Of a stretch of 37,696 nucleotides of DNA, positions 26,927 to 36,423 are shown in pieces. Location of the stretch: positions 1-37,696 of the forward strand of contig PEWQ01000024.1 of the NCBI GenBank assembly GCA_002780065.1, read 5' to 3'. The notes under the pieces are model-generated. The model saw only the letters and a program-made list of their open reading frames with translations, was not told the DNA's origin and did not search any database. This DNA is from Candidatus Hydrogenedentes bacterium CG07_land_8_20_14_0_80_42_17 (lineage in GTDB: Bacteria > UBA8481). Every line of letters starts with the position of its first letter. Position 1 is the first letter of the stretch. The translations under genes and the position numbers were made by a program.

Positions 26927-28954
26927 TCAAACCCTTTCTACTTTTTCCCGCCAAATTCTTGTCATATCTGTCTTCATGAGTATCCGGCCTATTCCTGTCG
27001 GAGTCGCGCCGAAGCGTTCGATATACTCGTCTGCGATTCGCATTTGTTCTTCGGTAAACGAAAATTTGAATCTTTGCGGAAAATTAAATTTGAAAGCTTT
27101 AATCTTATTTTCATTGCCTCTTTGATACCAAGCGGCTATATCGTAATTCAATTCAATCTCGGGATTATCTAAATTTCTCTTCTCACCCCAGATGTTGTAA
27201 ACCCTTGCGGCGCAGAAACGATGCAGTTGATCAATAACTTCGTGAGGAATGCTTAGAATTTTTTTTGCAGTAGCGAATACAAAATTACACCATTCAGTCA
27301 TTATGAGATTTGACATAGCTACATGTGTCTGGATTAAATTCGCACCTAATTCTCCTGAAAGCAATTTATTGTAGTTCTCTTCTTTTTTTATGTAATCGAG
27401 AAGTTCTTCTTTCGAAGCCCATAATTCCTCTTTAGTTTTCTGATTAAACGAAGCGACAATCTTTTTAATTTCGTCTGAAGCCGAATCAATTTCTTCAACT
27501 AAAGCCATAAAAAGTGGGAAGGTGGATAAATTTTGTTCACGGAGAAATTTAAACAAAGGTCCGAACGGTTTTCCGTTATTTACTGCGTTTACAATCAGGT
27601 GGAAGAGTCTCAACTTAAGATAGTCTTCAAATGAAAGAGAGTTTGTTGATGTGACAACCTCTTCAATTTCTACTGAAATAATTCCATCAGAAAGCTTTCC
27701 AAAGTCGCGAGGCAGAATTCTAAAGTGTGAGTGAATACCATATTTATTTCTCATTCGTTCGGTTGAAAGCTCAGTTCCTTCCAGCAACATGCAGGTATAG
27801 GTAGTCACTTGATCAACTCCAAGATCGATTATTTTTGAGATCGACTCGATATGACTGCTGAAATCTTCTTCAGGGAGTCCGAGAATTAATTCGGAGATAG
27901 TTGTTATTCCTTCCCGTTCGCATTCGTCTTTAATATTCATCATAATAGAAAAGTCTATGTTGTCGCGCTTTATTGCCTTTAAAACTTTCGAATCCATGGA
28001 TTGAACAGAAAGCCAGAGTTTCATCGAGCCTTCAAGCATCTTCACAGCTTCTGCGACCTGTTCTTTTTTATTTTTTCCGGCGGATGCAAAAATAAATTTC
28101 GGATATCCGGATCTTTTTTTTATATCGGCAATATGCCTGCAGATATCGAGGTCGCGGTCGTACATACCAAAATTCGGATCTGCAATAAGAAGATTCGATA
28201 CACGGTTTCCGACGTGTGCGGCAATGTAATCCAACTCTTCAAGAACTCTATCGAGCTCGAAGAAACGAACGTGAGAAATATCCGGATGCCCTTCATGACA
28301 ATATGCGCACGTGAAAGGACATCCTCTATTGGTTTCAATCATGGGACTGAGACGATTGTCGAAGAAAGGATCGAGAAGTCCTGCAAGATAAGGAGAAGGA
28401 ATTTCATTCAGATTTTTTCGAAGAAGTATTGCAGAGCCTTCAATGATTTCATTCTCTTCATTTCGAAATATTGTTCCAGGCAAAGATGTTTCAAATACTT
28501 GTCTTCTTTCCAGTCCGTTTGAAAGAACTCTTTCGAGTATAAGCGAAAATGACTCTTCACCTTCGAGAATAACATGCGCATCGATCTCGGGATTTTCTTT
28601 CATAAACTGAATTCTCTTTTTTTGCTCATGTGAAATGTTAGGTCCGCCCATAATTTTTAATGTGCGTTGAGAAATATTTGAGACAAGTTTGAAAAATTCT
28701 ATTCCAATGTTTCTATTCCACGGATAATTGCTCATTCCTAAAATATCAGGAGGGTTTTTTCTGATTGCATCTTCAAGTTCTTCGATATATTTGAAGAGTT
28801 TCATTTCGATATTTTTTCCGAAACGCTTATTTGCGTAAGAAGCTACGAGCCCAATATTGAGCGGATAAGCTTCAGTAGCGAGTGATAGAGTTGTGTAAGT
28901 AAGATCAGCGAGAAAAATTCGCAAAGGTTTCGAGCGCATAAAAAAAAGTGTCAT
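26927..28954 (-). CDS. Cobalamin-binding-type radical SAM protein
   Basis: N-terminal B12-binding-like region (PLNIGLVASYANKRFG...PDILGMSNYPWN), CX3CX2C motif NRGCPFTCAYCHEG, ISELILGLPEED. Confidence 0.9.
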   Translation of the reverse strand: MTLFFMRSKPLRIFLADLTYTTLSLATEAYPLNIGLVASYANKRFGKNIEMKLFKYIEELEDAIRKNPPDILGMSNYPWNRNIGIEFFKLVSNISQRTLKIMGGPNISHEQKKRIQFMKENPEIDAHVILEGEESFSLILERVLSNGLERRQVFETSLPGTIFRNEENEIIEGSAILLRKNLNEIPSPYLAGLLDPFFDNRLSPMIETNRGCPFTCAYCHEGHPDISHVRFFELDRVLEELDYIAAHVGNRVSNLLIADPNFGMYDRDLDICRHIADIKKRSGYPKFIFASAGKNKKEQVAEAVKMLEGSMKLWLSVQSMDSKVLKAIKRDNIDFSIMMNIKDECEREGITTISELILGLPEEDFSSHIESISKIIDLGVDQVTTYTCMLLEGTELSTERMRNKYGIHSHFRILPRDFGKLSDGIISVEIEEVVTSTNSLSFEDYLKLRLFHLIVNAVNNGKPFGPLFKFLREQNLSTFPLFMALVEEIDSASDEIKKIVASFNQKTKEELWASKEELLDYIKKEENYNKLLSGELGANLIQTHVAMSNLIMTEWCNFVFATAKKILSIPHEVIDQLHRFCAARVYNIWGEKRNLDNPEIELNYDIAAWYQRGNENKIKAFKFNFPQRFKFSFTEEQMRIADEYIERFGATPTGIGRILMKTDMTRIWREKVERV

Positions 28955-28973
28955 ATTGATACATTGACACTTT
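28945..28973. promoter_or_regulatory. 9-bp dyad in the divergent rSAM/carbamoyltransferase intergenic region (candidate operator)
   Basis: AAAGTGTCA (28945-28953) - 11 nt - TGACACTTT (28965-28973). Confidence 0.35.
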
Positions 28974-29061
28974 CGATAATTTTATTTAAGGATAGTAGTT
29001 TGCGGTACGTGGTGCAATATTATTCTTGGTGAGTTATGAGTTTCAGTATAAATTTCTAGAC

Positions 29062-30831
29062 ATGTATATTCTTGGCGTTGTTGAAGGACATAATTCTAGC
29101 GCGGCATTACTTCATGACGGTGATCTTGTAGCGGTATGTTTTGAAGAGCGACTAACTCGGCTTAAAAATGAGTTTGGTTATCCGATTCGATCTATTGAAT
29201 GGTGCATGAAATATGCCGGTATAACTCCGGAAGAAATCGATTCAGTCGCTATGGTGACGGAGAATCTTCCGTTTGCTCAGATTGCCGTCAAGCGCGAAGC
29301 AACATTTGACGTTGCAGATTACATTCGTGAGCAGGAAGAATTTTGGAAGCCTTACTTAATTGAAAAGAAAAAAGTAAATTATCTCGATATCTTCAAGGAT
29401 AAAATCAGACTGCATGAATTACCGTATTGCACGAACGACATGAAATTAGATCGGACAAGTTTCGAAGAATTTCGCGAAATCAGAAAAGAAATCTTTCGGA
29501 CTCATTTAAAAAAACGCGACGACCAACTTCATATAGTGAATCATCACCTTGCTCATTCGTTTTATGCAATTTTTTCTAAACCGACTTCAGATAGGCCGCT
29601 TTTAGTTCTCGCTTCAGATGGGTATGGAGATGATTGCAGCGCTTCTGTTGGAATTTGGCGGAAGAACAAATTCGAATTCATATCAAAGTCAGTAGGAAGC
29701 GGAATCGGTCGTATCTATCGTTATGCGACGCTTTTATTAGGAATGAGGCCTGGAGTCGATGAATACAAAATGATGGGGCTGGCTCCTTACGCAAAAGAAT
29801 ACCGATGGCGCAAGGTTTGCGATGCGATGAGACCGTATCTTAAAGTAATTGGAATGAAGATTGATTATACGAACCCGGATCCGGAAATATACTTTTCATT
29901 GAAGGAGAGGTTGAAGGCATTTCGATTCGATGAAATTGCAGCAGGAGTTCAGAATTGGAGTGAGGATATTTCGGTTGAGTGGGTTCGAAATTGCATTTCA
30001 GCAACGGAAATTCGAGACATTGTATATTCGGGTGGAGTTTCTATGAATGTGAAGATAAATAAACGCATTATGGAGATGCCTGAAGTTAATTCCATTTTTA
30101 TCGGGCCGTCCGGCGGAGACGAATCGCTTTCAATAGGCGCGGCATGGGCGCTCTGGCATCAAATGAAGCCTTCTATTCCGATTAAACCTCTTTCGAATAC
30201 TTATCTTGGACCGGCATATTCGAAAGAAGAATGCGTGAGAGCTATCAGAGAAGAGTTAGACGAAAGTTATATAGTTAAAGAAAATGCTTCGGATGATGAT
30301 GTAGTTGATTTACTAGAAAATGGTTTTGTCGTAGCGCGAGCTGCCGGAAGGATGGAGTATGGAGCGCGGGCGCTTGGGAATAGATCGATACTTGCGCGTC
30401 CGGATGATCCTATGATGATTCGAAGAATTAACAATCAGGTTAAGAACAGAGATTTCTGGATGCCTTTTGCGCCTGTGATACTTCAAGAATATTCCGAACT
30501 CTATCTTGTGAATCCAAAATCTTTGCCTTCGCCTTATATGACGCTTGCGTTTGATTCAAAACCTTTAGCGAGAAAACATTTGCGCGCGGCGCTTCATCCT
30601 GCGGATGATACTATGCGCGCTCAAATTCTTACGCGTGACGACAATCCGAAGCTTCACGCGCTTGTGACTCGATTTGCCGAACGAACAAGCATTGGAGGGC
30701 TCCTGAATACTTCTTTCAATTTGCACGGAGAACCGATTTGTTGCTCTCCCCAAGATTCTTTGCGCACTTTAAAAAATTCAGGACTAGATGCTGTTTTACT
30801 TGAAAATTTTTTGATAAGGAGAAAGAAATAA
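29062..30831 (+). CDS. Carbamoyltransferase (NodU/CmcH/TobZ family)
   Basis: YILGVVEGHNSSAALLHDGDLVAVCFEERLTRLKNEFGYP, HIVNHHLAHSFYAIF, GGVSMNVKINKRI, MEYGARALGNRSILA, LNTSFNLHGEPI. The natural start MYILGV is at 29062 (track start 29026). Confidence 0.94.
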   Translation: MYILGVVEGHNSSAALLHDGDLVAVCFEERLTRLKNEFGYPIRSIEWCMKYAGITPEEIDSVAMVTENLPFAQIAVKREATFDVADYIREQEEFWKPYLIEKKKVNYLDIFKDKIRLHELPYCTNDMKLDRTSFEEFREIRKEIFRTHLKKRDDQLHIVNHHLAHSFYAIFSKPTSDRPLLVLASDGYGDDCSASVGIWRKNKFEFISKSVGSGIGRIYRYATLLLGMRPGVDEYKMMGLAPYAKEYRWRKVCDAMRPYLKVIGMKIDYTNPDPEIYFSLKERLKAFRFDEIAAGVQNWSEDISVEWVRNCISATEIRDIVYSGGVSMNVKINKRIMEMPEVNSIFIGPSGGDESLSIGAAWALWHQMKPSIPIKPLSNTYLGPAYSKEECVRAIREELDESYIVKENASDDDVVDLLENGFVVARAAGRMEYGARALGNRSILARPDDPMMIRRINNQVKNRDFWMPFAPVILQEYSELYLVNPKSLPSPYMTLAFDSKPLARKHLRAALHPADDTMRAQILTRDDNPKLHALVTRFAERTSIGGLLNTSFNLHGEPICCSPQDSLRTLKNSGLDAVLLENFLIRRKK

Positions 30832-31554
30832 ATGAGGCTGATATCTGCTAGGCTTAAATATCGTTTGTTAAACCTTTGTGCTTCGATAATTGTGCGCATC
30901 GCACGATTCATCTCTATTTCCTATACTAACTTATGGGGTTCATTTCGTTTGCCGTGGTTTGATCATAGATTCGATTGGCTTTGCGGCCCTGACTATTGGG
31001 TATGGAATGAGCGTGGTATTTATGGGGCAAAGCTTATTAGAGATGGCGACAAAGTTTTAGATATATGTTGTGGAGACGGTATTTACTCAGGACTTTATTA
31101 CAGCATGTTTGCCGGACTAGTTCATGCTATAGACAGAAATGAGGAAGGGCTTAATCTTGCAAGGAAACGTTATTCAAGGGAAAATGTGAAATTCTTTAAA
31201 GTCGACATTACTAAAGAAGATTTTCCGTTAAAAAATTATGATGTAATATTTATGTTTGCCGCTATAGAACACTTTTCCATCGAAGATGGAACAGATATTT
31301 TGGGGCGAATAGCAAGTGCGCTCTCTATTTCTTCCAACGGATGCTTCATAGGGTCAACTCCAATTTTTATCGAAGCAACAGGACATGGTCATCCTGAACA
31401 TGTCAATGAATTTACTTCAATAGAAGAACTAAAAAACTTTCTGTCACCTCATTTTGCAGAGATTGAATTCTGGAGTTCAAAGTGGGGAAAAAGCGAAAGA
31501 AAAGATACGTATTTTTTGTGCAGGAAACCGATATCACATGAAAAAAAGGATTAG
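30832..31554 (+). CDS. Class I SAM-dependent methyltransferase
   Basis: KVLDICCGDGIYSGLYYSMF, VHAIDRNEEGLNLARKRY, YDVIFMFAAIEHFS. Confidence 0.86.
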   Translation: MRLISARLKYRLLNLCASIIVRIARFISISYTNLWGSFRLPWFDHRFDWLCGPDYWVWNERGIYGAKLIRDGDKVLDICCGDGIYSGLYYSMFAGLVHAIDRNEEGLNLARKRYSRENVKFFKVDITKEDFPLKNYDVIFMFAAIEHFSIEDGTDILGRIASALSISSNGCFIGSTPIFIEATGHGHPEHVNEFTSIEELKNFLSPHFAEIEFWSSKWGKSERKDTYFLCRKPISHEKKD

Positions 31555-31567
31555 TAGGTGAGTAGTT

Positions 31568-32332
31568 ATGCAGAATTATAAGATGGATAATTCTGAACGA
31601 ACGCGGTTACTTTCTCTTCCCCGTTATCAGGCTGGAGAGACAGCTATTTTGGGCAGAAAAACTTTTTTTACTGATGCGGCATCTGCCGTCTCTACTTTTG
31701 ACTCTGTATTCGAAGAAGAGGTTTATTGCTTCGAATCGGATTCTTCTTCGCCTTTGATTATCGACGGTGGAGCTAATATTGGATTAAGTGTTTTTTATTT
31801 TAAGACACTTTTTCCGAACTCAAGAATAATCGCATTTGAGCCCGACCCAATGCTTTTCAAAACACTAAGCAAAAATGTTGAAGTGTGGAATTTACAAAAC
31901 GTTTTATTTTTTGATAAAGCATTGTGGAGTGAAGAGACTGAGATTGAATTCTGGCACGAGGGTGCGGATGGCGGCAGAGCTATTGATATTCCTGACGTGA
32001 GGAAAGCCATTAAAGTAAAGACCTCAATTCTGTCGAAATATCTTGAAACAAAAGTGGATTTTTTGAAGCTGGATATTGAAGGTTCGGAATATGAAGTTCT
32101 AGCAGAATCGGAAAAAAAGTTAAAGAATGCAGAACGGATTTATATTGAATATCATTCGTTCAAAGATAAGCCTCAGAAACTTGGAGAGATACTTTCGATA
32201 CTTCAAAAAAATTCATTCAGATATTCTATAAGAGAGCACGGTGCAACATCCAGACAGCCGTTTATTCAACGAAGAGAGTATCTTGGGATCGATTTGCTTC
32301 TTCATATTTTTGCGTACAAGGAGTCGAGGTGA
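31568..32332 (+). CDS. FkbM family methyltransferase
   Basis: LIIDGGANIGLSVFYFKTLFPNSRIIAFEPDPMLF...VDFLKLDIEGSEYEVL. Confidence 0.92.
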   Translation: MQNYKMDNSERTRLLSLPRYQAGETAILGRKTFFTDAASAVSTFDSVFEEEVYCFESDSSSPLIIDGGANIGLSVFYFKTLFPNSRIIAFEPDPMLFKTLSKNVEVWNLQNVLFFDKALWSEETEIEFWHEGADGGRAIDIPDVRKAIKVKTSILSKYLETKVDFLKLDIEGSEYEVLAESEKKLKNAERIYIEYHSFKDKPQKLGEILSILQKNSFRYSIREHGATSRQPFIQRREYLGIDLLLHIFAYKESR

Positions 32333-32335
32333 TAA

Positions 32336-33211
32336 ATGAAACTTTTTGAAGATGAGATAAAAGCTTCGGATGGAATTGGGTTTATTGATCTCGGCTCGAG
32401 CGGCGGAATTGCGGGTCGTTGGGAACCTATTGAAAATTTAATCTCTCTTATAGGTTTTGAGCCCGATTCTGATGAGTGCTCTAGACTTTCAAGTCTGCCT
32501 TCAAATCTGCATTCATCTATTTACCTTCCTTACGCAATAAGCGGCAATAAAGAAGAAGCGACGTTTTATATTACATCTTCTCCTTCATGCTCTTCATTGA
32601 TAAAGCCGCGAAAAGAATGGCTCGATAGATTTTCATTCAAAGATTTATTTGAGATTGTAGATGAAAAGAGAATTGAGACAAAAAGATTGGCCGAGATTAA
32701 AGAGTTAGAAGAAAAACGAATTGATGTAATCAAGTCTGATACGCAAGGCATGGAACTTCCGATACTTGTTTCTGCCGGCAGAATTCTTGATGAAGCGTTT
32801 GAGGTCGAGACAGAGACCGGATTTACGGAGAATTATCATGGTGAAACAACTTTTTCCATGATTGATGAGTTTATGAGGAAAAAAAACTTTTTACTTTTTG
32901 ATATGCGGGTTCACAGGGTACAGCGCGACAACCTCTTCTCTGAATCTAAAGAGACGAGGGGGCAGATTTTATGGTGCGAAGCTGTATGGCTGAAAGATTA
33001 TGTTGCAATGAATAGTGAAGAGAGGAACCGATGCAAGCTTGATCGCGCAAAAGCTATACGTGCATTGACAATTTCCGGAATTCAGAAAGCGATAGATTTC
33101 GGATTTGAACTTGCGAAACTGTTTTTTGAAATGAGGTTGCTAAATAAAAGAGAGTTCGAAGAATTGAAGAAAGAAGAGATGTGGAAAATAAATTCAAAGC
33201 ATAGATGGTAA
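32336..33211 (+). CDS. FkbM-like methyltransferase (second copy)
   Basis: IGFIDLGSSGGIAGRW...LIGFEPDSDECSRL...IDVIKSDTQGMELPIL. Confidence 0.85.
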   Translation: MKLFEDEIKASDGIGFIDLGSSGGIAGRWEPIENLISLIGFEPDSDECSRLSSLPSNLHSSIYLPYAISGNKEEATFYITSSPSCSSLIKPRKEWLDRFSFKDLFEIVDEKRIETKRLAEIKELEEKRIDVIKSDTQGMELPILVSAGRILDEAFEVETETGFTENYHGETTFSMIDEFMRKKNFLLFDMRVHRVQRDNLFSESKETRGQILWCEAVWLKDYVAMNSEERNRCKLDRAKAIRALTISGIQKAIDFGFELAKLFFEMRLLNKREFEELKKEEMWKINSKHRW

Positions 33212-33237
33212 AATGATTTACGGGAATATGAAATAAC

Positions 33238-34200
33238 ATGCTTACTGTTTCAGTCATAGTTCCATCAAAAAACCGCAGGGAATATCTTTCTAAAACTATC
33301 GACAGCATTCTTGGACAAGACTATAAACATATCGAATGCATAGTTATTGACGGTGAATCTACTGACGGTTCGATTGATATTTTAAAAGGTTATGGAGAAC
33401 GGATACGCTTGATTTCCGAGCCGGACAGAAGCGCGGCTGATGCAATAAACAAGGGCTGGCGGATGAGCCGCGGCGAGATACTTGCATGGCTGAATGCAGA
33501 CGATACATGGGAGACTCCTTCCGCTGTCAGTAAGGTGATAGAGTTATTTGAGAACGATTCAGAAGCAGATATTATTTACGGAGACTGCGGACGTATTGAC
33601 GCGGCTGGAAATAAAATCGGGATGTGCAGTTACATGCGCGGCTGGAATCTCGAACATGCAATTGAGCATTGTGAGCACGGATTGCCTCAGCCAGCGACAT
33701 TTATTCGACGGCGAGCAATTGAAAAAGTCGGTATGCTCGATCCGAATTTGATTTTCATGGACAGAGATCTTTGGTACAGAGTTGGATTAACAGGAAAGAT
33801 ACTTTACGTTCCGGAGCTTCTAGCTAATGCGCGAGATGTGCCCAGCTATTGGCTGAAGAAAGGAAATGGAGCGGCAAATGATTGCGTCCGCATAATGTGC
33901 AAAATAGTTAAAGATTCTAATTTGCCTGTAAATTTAAAATCAAAACGTAAACGAATAATCAGCAACGCTTATCTACGCGGAATCGATTACGCTTACAATA
34001 GCAATAAGTTTTGGGCTACGATATTTTCTTTTCTCGTTAAAGCTTGTATCGTAGATATATCAAATTCAAAACGCGCTTTTCAAAGAATAATGCCTTATGT
34101 AAAGGCAGAAGCAAAAGAAAGTTTTTTTTGGAAATGCTTTGATTTTTTTTTGAAGCCAATTTGGTTTTGGGCTCGGCCCGATGAAAGGAAACTGATATGA
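33238..34200 (+). CDS. Glycosyltransferase family 2
   Basis: TVSVIVPSKNRREYLSKTIDSILGQDYKHIECIVIDGESTDGSIDIL, GEILAWLNADD. Confidence 0.94.
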   Translation: MLTVSVIVPSKNRREYLSKTIDSILGQDYKHIECIVIDGESTDGSIDILKGYGERIRLISEPDRSAADAINKGWRMSRGEILAWLNADDTWETPSAVSKVIELFENDSEADIIYGDCGRIDAAGNKIGMCSYMRGWNLEHAIEHCEHGLPQPATFIRRRAIEKVGMLDPNLIFMDRDLWYRVGLTGKILYVPELLANARDVPSYWLKKGNGAANDCVRIMCKIVKDSNLPVNLKSKRKRIISNAYLRGIDYAYNSNKFWATIFSFLVKACIVDISNSKRAFQRIMPYVKAEAKESFFWKCFDFFLKPIWFWARPDERKLI

Positions 34201-34832
34201 ATATAACTAAAAAGAAGACATTGTCAGGCGATCGGGAGATTGAATATTCGTGGTGTTCTGCAAAGATGCCTGATGGAGATGGGAGAGCTCTTGATTTCGG
34301 AAACGGCGGATCGCAGATGGGGCTTATTGCCGCAATGAAGGGCTATGATGTCACCGCGTTGGACATTCAGGATATCGGCTGGAGATATTCTCATCCGCGT
34401 TTGAAATTTGTTAAAGGTGATCTGCTCTCAATTCCGTTCAATGAGTCTTCGTTCGAATTGGTAATCAATTGTTCGACTGTCGAGCATGTGGGACTAATTG
34501 GCCGCTATGGAGTTTCAATAGAAAATTCGGATGGTGATATCTCTGCAATGGCGCGTTTGAAGTTTCTTATGACTCCGTCTGCTCGAATGGTTATGACGAT
34601 TCCAGTTGGAGTAGATAAAGTTTATTCTCCGCTTCATCGCATTTACGGCAAAATTAGACTTCCTCTTCTTTTAAAAGGTTTTGAAGTTCTCGAAGAATCT
34701 TTTTGGCTGAAGGACGATAATAATCGTTGGGTAATGGTCGATAGAGAAACAGCATTATCGTTTGTGACAGACGCAAGTTCAGAAAATGCCTTGGAGAATA
34801 TTTACGGGCTAGGATGTTTTCTGCTTAATTAG
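34197..34832 (+). CDS. Class I SAM-dependent methyltransferase
   Basis: RALDFGNGGSQMGLIAAMKGYDVTALDIQ, GDLLSIPFNESSFELVINCSTVEHVG; 4-nt overlap with the GT2 gene. Confidence 0.82.
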   Translation: MNITKKKTLSGDREIEYSWCSAKMPDGDGRALDFGNGGSQMGLIAAMKGYDVTALDIQDIGWRYSHPRLKFVKGDLLSIPFNESSFELVINCSTVEHVGLIGRYGVSIENSDGDISAMARLKFLMTPSARMVMTIPVGVDKVYSPLHRIYGKIRLPLLLKGFEVLEESFWLKDDNNRWVMVDRETALSFVTDASSENALENIYGLGCFLLN

Positions 34833-34869
34833 AGGGACACAATACCTAATTCCAACTGAACCCGCTCAT

Positions 34870-34953
34870 CCTCATTCATCATTCATCACTCCTCATTCAT
34901 CATTTTTTCAGATTGCTTAGTCGCGATGACTCAGCGAGTCTGCTCCTCGCAAT
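34870..34953. repeat. CATTCAT-type tandem microrepeat followed by a REP-like structured element
   Basis: CCTCATTCATCATTCATCACTCCTCATTCATCATT (about 34870-34904), then GATTGCTTAGTCGCGATGACTCAGCGAGTCTGCTCCTCGCAAT with hairpin GACTC-AGC-GAGTC (34928-34940) flanked by ATTGC (34912-34916) / GCAAT (34949-34953). Confidence 0.6.
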
Positions 34954-35079
34954 GACACATGCAAACACTTATAATCGCTATGAGCTATCAAAATTTGAGT
35001 TATTTCGAGAAAATACTTGAATAATTTGACATTTCTGCCGATAACTATTCAAAGCTACACAAAATTAGTAAGGTATGGT

Positions 35080-36423
35080 ATGAAAGATATAGATAGAATA
35101 TCGGTTGTTGGATTGGGCAAACTCGGAGCTCCTTTTGTTGCGGCGCTTGCGCACCGGGGTTTTGAGGTAATTGGAATAGATAATGATGAAGCAAAAGTCA
35201 GAGCATTGAATCAAGGCAAGGCGCCGGTTGATGAACCGGAATTGCAAGAACTGATCTCAAAAAATATTTCGAGAATTATTGCTGTTGGGGATTATTCAAA
35301 AATCACGGATACGGATGTGACATTTTTTTTAGTTCCCACCCCAAGCGAATCAACAGGCGGATTCTCGACTAAATATGTAGTTTCATCTGCAAAAGCTTCT
35401 GCAGAGGCAATAAAGAATAAAAAAGGTTATCATCTCTTTGTGCTCACATCTACAGTGATGCCTGGCGATACGGAAAAGAAATTGATTTCCATTTTGGAGT
35501 CGTCATCCGGGAAAAAGTGCGGTAAGGATTTCGGAGTCTGCTACAATCCTGAATTTATTGCGCTCGGTAGTGTGATTCATGATCTATTGAATCCGGATTT
35601 TGTTTTGGTTGGAGAAAGTGACAGTAGAGCCGGTGAACTATTGGAACGCTTTTACTCACGCTTTTGTGAGAATAAAGCGCGCACTGTTCGAATGAATATT
35701 ATCAATGCAGAGATAACAAAACTTTCCGTGAATTCGTTTGTTACGACTAAGATAACATTTGCGAATATGCTTGCGCGCATTTGCAGTGGTTACTCCGGAG
35801 CCGATTCTGATGTTGTGACTTCAGCTATTGGTCTCGATTCAAGAATCGGCAGAAAATATCTTAAAGGCGCTGTTGCATACGGCGGACCGTGTTTTCCCCG
35901 AGACAATAAAGCAATGGCGGAAGTAGGCAGAAGAGTCGGAGAGAATGCTTTACTCGCGGTAACTACGGATGAAGAGAATAGAAGGATTACGTCATGGCTG
36001 GCGGACAAAATAGTTTCTCTATCGAAAGATAAAAAAGTTTTGATACTCGGCCTTTCATACAAACCCGACACAAACGTTGCTGAGGAATCTCAGGGCGTTT
36101 ATCTTGCAAATGAGTTATGCAGAAGAGGATTGAAAGTTATGGCTCATGATCCAAAAGCAATGAATGATGCAAGAAAACGTTTGGCGGATTCGGTGGAATT
36201 ATGCGATGACCTAGATAAAGCTTTGGAATCTTCTGAACTCATTGTCGTAACAACTCCGTGGAAAGATTATGCAGGAATAGGCAAGGAATATGAATTGTCT
36301 TCCGGAACAACAATTTTCGATTGTTGGAGAATACTTACACATCTTGAAGAAGATTCACGATTTCATTACTATGCGGTTGGAGTTAATAAGAACGGAAGGA
36401 GTTGCGAGAATGGATTGGAGTAA
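35080..36423 (+). CDS. Nucleotide sugar dehydrogenase (UDP-glucose/UDP-HexNAc dehydrogenase family)
   Basis: RISVVGLGKLGAPFVAALAHRGFEVIGIDND, TSTVMPGDTEK, YNPEF, active-site GGPCFPRDNKA, LGLSYKPDTNVAEES. Natural start MKDIDRI at 35080. Confidence 0.93.
   Translation: MKDIDRISVVGLGKLGAPFVAALAHRGFEVIGIDNDEAKVRALNQGKAPVDEPELQELISKNISRIIAVGDYSKITDTDVTFFLVPTPSESTGGFSTKYVVSSAKASAEAIKNKKGYHLFVLTSTVMPGDTEKKLISILESSSGKKCGKDFGVCYNPEFIALGSVIHDLLNPDFVLVGESDSRAGELLERFYSRFCENKARTVRMNIINAEITKLSVNSFVTTKITFANMLARICSGYSGADSDVVTSAIGLDSRIGRKYLKGAVAYGGPCFPRDNKAMAEVGRRVGENALLAVTTDEENRRITSWLADKIVSLSKDKKVLILGLSYKPDTNVAEESQGVYLANELCRRGLKVMAHDPKAMNDARKRLADSVELCDDLDKALESSELIVVTTPWKDYAGIGKEYELSSGTTIFDCWRILTHLEEDSRFHYYAVGVNKNGRSCENGLE

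Noticed and set aside
28001-28522. 173-aa plus-strand ORF opposite the B12-radical-SAM gene
   Set aside because: Antisense shadow of a well-supported gene; Cys/Arg/Phe-rich low-quality translation.
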